Below are positions 14,764-16,898 of a stretch of DNA of 16,898 nt, piece by piece. The translations under genes were made by a program, and so were the position numbers. The stretch lies in contig JAGSPS010000022.1 in assembly GCA_018262315.1 (NCBI GenBank), forward strand, positions 1-16,898, written 5' to 3'. The first letter of the stretch is position 1. Each line of letters opens with the position of its first letter. This DNA is from Deltaproteobacteria bacterium. Lineage in GTDB: Bacteria; Myxococcota_A; UBA9160; PR03. The notes below the pieces were generated by a model that saw only the letters and a program-made list of their open reading frames with translations, was not told the DNA's origin and ran no database searches.

Positions 14764-15651
14764 GTGAGCCGCTATCCACTCGCCATGTTGCAGCAAGCCG
14801 GCGAGGCGCAGCGCGATCCGCTCGCGCACGTGCTCGATCGCCTGGCGCTCGCGCGCGTCGGCGAGGGCGTCTTCGAGGCGCCGCCCAGCAGCGGGATGCG
14901 GCGAGTCTTCGGCGGTCTCACGGCTGCGCAGTCCGCGATGGCTGCGATGCAGACCGTCGAGAGCGGGCGCCTGCACTCGATCCACGGCTACTTCCTGCGC
15001 GCCGGGAGACCCGGCGCGCCGCTGCGCTTCGCGGTGGCGCGCGTGCGCGACGGACGCAATTTCGCGACGCGCCGCGTGGTCGCGACCCAGGGCGCCGACG
15101 CGATCTTCGAGTTGTCCGCGAGCTTCACCGATCACGAAGACGGCGTTGCACACGCCCACGAAGCGCCGCTCGGCGCGCTTCCCAGCCCCGAGGATCTCCC
15201 CGACTGGGAGACCGTGCGCGCGCGCGAAACGGGTGAAGCGCCGCGACCGCACGACGCGATCGAAGTGCGCGTGGTGCGCCCCGAAGACGATCGCCCTGGC
15301 GCGGCGGCGCCGCCCACGCGCAGGGTGTGGATGCGCACGCGCGGCGCGCTCCCGGAAGATCCCCGCGTCCACGCGGCGATGCTGATCTACGCGAGCGATC
15401 GCACCTTGCTGCGCACGGCCGCCCGACTGCACGGCGGTATGAGGGATCGCTTGCCCGCGAGCCTCGACCATGCGGTGTGGCTGCATCACCCGCCGCGCTT
15501 CGATGGCTGGATCCTCTACGCGAGCGAGAGTCCGATCGCGGAGAGCGGTCGGGCGTGGGTACTCGGGCGGATGCTCACGCCGGTCGGCCAGCGCATCGCC
15601 ACCGTCGCGCAGGAAGGCCTGCTGCGCCGGCCGCGCACGCCGCGCAGCTGA
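14764..15651 (+). CDS. acyl-CoA thioesterase, TesB/type II double hot-dog family
   Basis: Up to 295 residues. FGGLTAAQSAMAAMQTV at about 49-65 and LHSIHGYFLRAGRPGAPL at about 70-87 are the TesB signature. RNFATRRVVATQGADAIFEL continues the first hot dog. The second hot-dog half has LIYASDRTLLRT, then LDHAVWLHHP and WILYASESPIAESGRAW. TesB-type enzymes hydrolyse acyl-CoA to acid and CoA, consistent with the acyl-CoA dehydrogenases at the left end. Two starts are possible: GTG 14764 (used) or ATG 14785, seven codons in; neither has a good ribosome site, and conserved sequence starts after both. It is convergent with the small AP2-like gene. Confidence 0.92.
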   Translation: MSRYPLAMLQQAGEAQRDPLAHVLDRLALARVGEGVFEAPPSSGMRRVFGGLTAAQSAMAAMQTVESGRLHSIHGYFLRAGRPGAPLRFAVARVRDGRNFATRRVVATQGADAIFELSASFTDHEDGVAHAHEAPLGALPSPEDLPDWETVRARETGEAPRPHDAIEVRVVRPEDDRPGAAAPPTRRVWMRTRGALPEDPRVHAAMLIYASDRTLLRTAARLHGGMRDRLPASLDHAVWLHHPPRFDGWILYASESPIAESGRAWVLGRMLTPVGQRIATVAQEGLLRRPRTPRS

Positions 15652-15654
15652 GTC

Positions 15655-15689
15655 ATCGGTTCACGGGGTCACTGCGTCACTGAGTCAGG
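15655..15689. repeat. short GTCAC/GTCA repeats at the convergent tesB-like/AP2-like junction
   Basis: GTCACTG units recur (GTCACTGCGTCACTGAGTCA at 15668-15687), with further GTCA and TTCAC copies just upstream. The tract bridges the thioesterase stop and the AP2-like stop. It has no hairpin strong enough to call a terminator. Confidence 0.4.
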
Positions 15690-15981
15690 ACGGGCAGCCG
15701 GCCGCGAAGCGCACGAAGCGCCCGCTCGGGTAGCGCCGCGTGATGCGCCTGCCGCAGCCGCAAGCGCAGAGGCGTGAACGCTTCCTCGGGATCGGCCCGA
15801 GGCGACGCAACTGCTTGTCGCGGTACTTCATCGCTGCCGCCAGCGCAGCGCGCTTGGAGCCGTGGATGCCGTCCGAGAAAAATTGCGAAACCGCCCGGTC
15901 GCCGCGGCGGATGCGAACCCACCAACCGTGGGAGTTGCCGTAGTCGAAGCGAGTGACGTTGCGTAGTTTGCTGGCCGCCAT
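15685..15981 (-). CDS. small AP2-like DNA-binding protein with Cys-rich tail
   Basis: 98 residues. RFDYGNSHGWWVRIRRGDRA followed by SQFFSDGIHGSKRAALAAAM and KYRDKQL resembles the bacterial AP2 domain: three strands, then a helix with the A..YRD motif. The tail, RLCACGCGRRITRRYPSGRF, then RFAAGC, has Cys at 72, 74, 76 and 96, a CxCxC pattern that could bind zinc. AP2 domains are found in homing endonucleases and phage or mobile proteins, and as solo bacterial proteins of unknown role. The ATG has AAGGA upstream. No nuclease domain or intron is present. It is divergent from the LutA-like gene. Confidence 0.8.
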   Translation of the reverse strand: MAASKLRNVTRFDYGNSHGWWVRIRRGDRAVSQFFSDGIHGSKRAALAAAMKYRDKQLRRLGPIPRKRSRLCACGCGRRITRRYPSGRFVRFAAGCPS

Positions 15982-15993
15982 GCGCAGTTCCTT

Positions 15994-16007
15994 GGCCCGG
16001 CCGGGCC
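15994..16007. promoter_or_regulatory. 14-bp perfect palindrome upstream of the AP2-like gene
   Basis: GGCCCGGCCGGGCC lies 12 bases before the AP2-like start codon, next to its ribosome site, in the 118-bp divergent gap shared with the LutA-like gene. It could be an operator or an mRNA hairpin, though GC-rich DNA yields such palindromes by chance. A second short inverted repeat, GGCGC (16083-16087) with GCGCC (16095-16099), abuts the LutA-like start. Confidence 0.35.
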
Positions 16008-16099
16008 GCGGGTCCGAGCGCCGCGGCTCCGCCCGAGTCGGTTCGAGGTGGAGCTTCCATCTTAGGCGCTCGCCCGGCGTTCGGCGCTAGCTTGGCGCC

Positions 16100-16843
16100 G
16101 TGCGCGTGGGACTTTTCATTCCCTGTTACGTCGACCAGCTCGCCCCCGCGGTCGGCGAGGCCACCGTCGCGGTGCTCGAACGGGCCGGCTGTGCGGTCGA
16201 CTACGACCCCGATCAGACCTGCTGCGGGCAGCCGTTCTGGAACCTCGGCCTGGCGGACGAAGCCGCCCGCCTCGCGCGGGCGCACCTCGAACGCTTCGCG
16301 CGCCACGACGCCGTGGTCTGCCCGTCGGCGAGCTGCGTCGCGACGGTGCGGCTCCACTACGGCACGCTCGGCGTCGGCGCCGACGCGGCGGGCCTGCGCG
16401 CACGCGAGCGGACCTTCGAGCTGTCCGAGTTCCTGGTGCGCGAGCTGGGTCGCGTCGAACTCGGCGCGCGCTTCCCGCACAAGGTGGCGCTGCTCCCGAG
16501 CTGTCACGGATTGCGCGAGCTGGGGCTCGGCCGCCCGAGCGAAGCGGTCGGTGCAGCGGGCGAACCCGGTCCCACCGAGCAGTTGCTGCGCGCGGTCGCC
16601 GGCCTCGAACTGCTCACCCCGTCGCGCGACGAATGCTGCGGCTTCGGCGGCGCATTCTCGGTGGAGTTCCCGGAGCTGTCGGGCCGCATCGGCAGAGCCC
16701 GGCTGGCGGACCTCGCCGCCACCGGCGCCGAGTTCGTGACCTCCACCGACACCAGTTGTCTGCTCCACCTCGACGGAATCCGCCGTCGCGAAGGATCAGG
16801 GCCGCGCGCGATCCACCTTGCGGAGATTCTCGCGGCGGAGTGA
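16100..16843 (+). CDS. lutA: LutA-like (Fe-S) oxidoreductase with two CCG domains
   Basis: 247 residues, the full length of LutA/YkgE proteins. The first CCG domain has TCCGQPFWNLG (Cys41, Cys42) and CPSASC (Cys74, Cys79). The second has PSCHGLREL (Cys135), DECCGFGGAFSVEFPELS (Cys179, Cys180) and DTSCLLHLDG (Cys220). CCG domains bind iron-sulfur clusters and occur in heterodisulfide reductase HdrB and in LutA, which oxidises L-lactate with LutB and LutC. The start is GTG 16100; MRVGLFIPCYVDQLAP matches the family N terminus. LutB and LutC are not next to it: the following DNA is a minus-strand gene end. It may therefore serve another electron-transfer or lactate-like role, or its partners lie elsewhere. 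Confidence 0.9.
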   Translation: MRVGLFIPCYVDQLAPAVGEATVAVLERAGCAVDYDPDQTCCGQPFWNLGLADEAARLARAHLERFARHDAVVCPSASCVATVRLHYGTLGVGADAAGLRARERTFELSEFLVRELGRVELGARFPHKVALLPSCHGLRELGLGRPSEAVGAAGEPGPTEQLLRAVAGLELLTPSRDECCGFGGAFSVEFPELSGRIGRARLADLAATGAEFVTSTDTSCLLHLDGIRRREGSGPRAIHLAEILAAE

Positions 16844-16844
16844 T

Positions 16845-16898
16845 TCACTTCGCCACGACGACCTCCCCGGCTCCGTACACCACCACCGCCGCCCCGTC
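16845..16898 (-). CDS. C-terminal end of an unidentified minus-strand gene (truncated by window edge)
   Basis: Reading leftward from the window edge gives DGAAVVVYGAGEVVVAK and a TGA at 16847-16845. The frame stays open to the edge, the amino-acid mix is protein-like, and it ends one base from the LutA-like stop, as a tight convergent pair would. Seventeen residues are too few to name a family. Confidence 0.45.
   Translation of the reverse strand, partial: DGAAVVVYGAGEVVVAK

Noticed and set aside
15677..16768. 363-residue minus-strand ORF over the LutA-like gene
   Set aside because: Antisense to conserved CCG motifs, and it runs through the AP2-like gene in a different frame.

Overview
The window is a very GC-rich, densely coded bacterial stretch. 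It reads as ordinary core and accessory chromosome: two acyl-CoA dehydrogenases, a thioesterase, two glutathione-S-transferase-fold proteins, CorA, TerC, DnaJ/CbpM and a LutA-type protein. There is no phage, plasmid or CRISPR signal. Gene content and codon style suggest an uncultivated, aerobic, lipid-degrading proteobacterium-like lineage (Myxococcota, Binatota or 'Deltaproteobacteria' sensu lato). That placement is inference; no rRNA or marker gene is present. Long antisense ORFs are common here because of GC-driven third-position bias, and they were discarded.

Left part (1-4626). The 3' end of one acyl-CoA dehydrogenase gene overlaps the start of a second, shorter one, as in two-subunit acyl-CoA dehydrogenases. 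An NnrU-family membrane protein follows, then a convergent GST-fold gene. The 5' end of that GST gene abuts a ~180-bp element with 51-bp imperfect terminal inverted repeats. To its right a plausible promoter leads into a diadenylate cyclase gene whose product carries a C-terminal YbbR-like segment. This looks like a single-chain CdaA-CdaR fusion, and its usual RHR motif reads RHA.

Middle part (4645-11627, all minus strand). Transcription order is TerC-family protein, inactive-transglutaminase/7TM membrane protein, RimK-related ATP-grasp ligase, secreted HExxH (M61-like) peptidase, stand-alone ModE-type HTH regulator, and, after a 107-bp gap, an aldehyde dehydrogenase. The three central genes overlap by ATGA and must be co-translated. 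The transglutaminase-7TM and ATP-grasp pair belongs to a known but poorly understood peptide-modification or peptide-tagging gene set. Here the third position holds a zinc-peptidase-like protein rather than the RimB-like aspartyl protease I would expect. This is the most system-like locus in the window.

Right part (11677-16898). DnaJ and CbpM overlap by ATGA and converge on corA, which lies directly behind a small GST gene. A TesB-type thioesterase is divergent from that GST. A tiny AP2-like DNA-binding protein with a Cys-rich tail, a LutA-like CCG-domain protein and the last codons of a minus-strand gene complete the window. No gene-free gap exceeds 300 bases.
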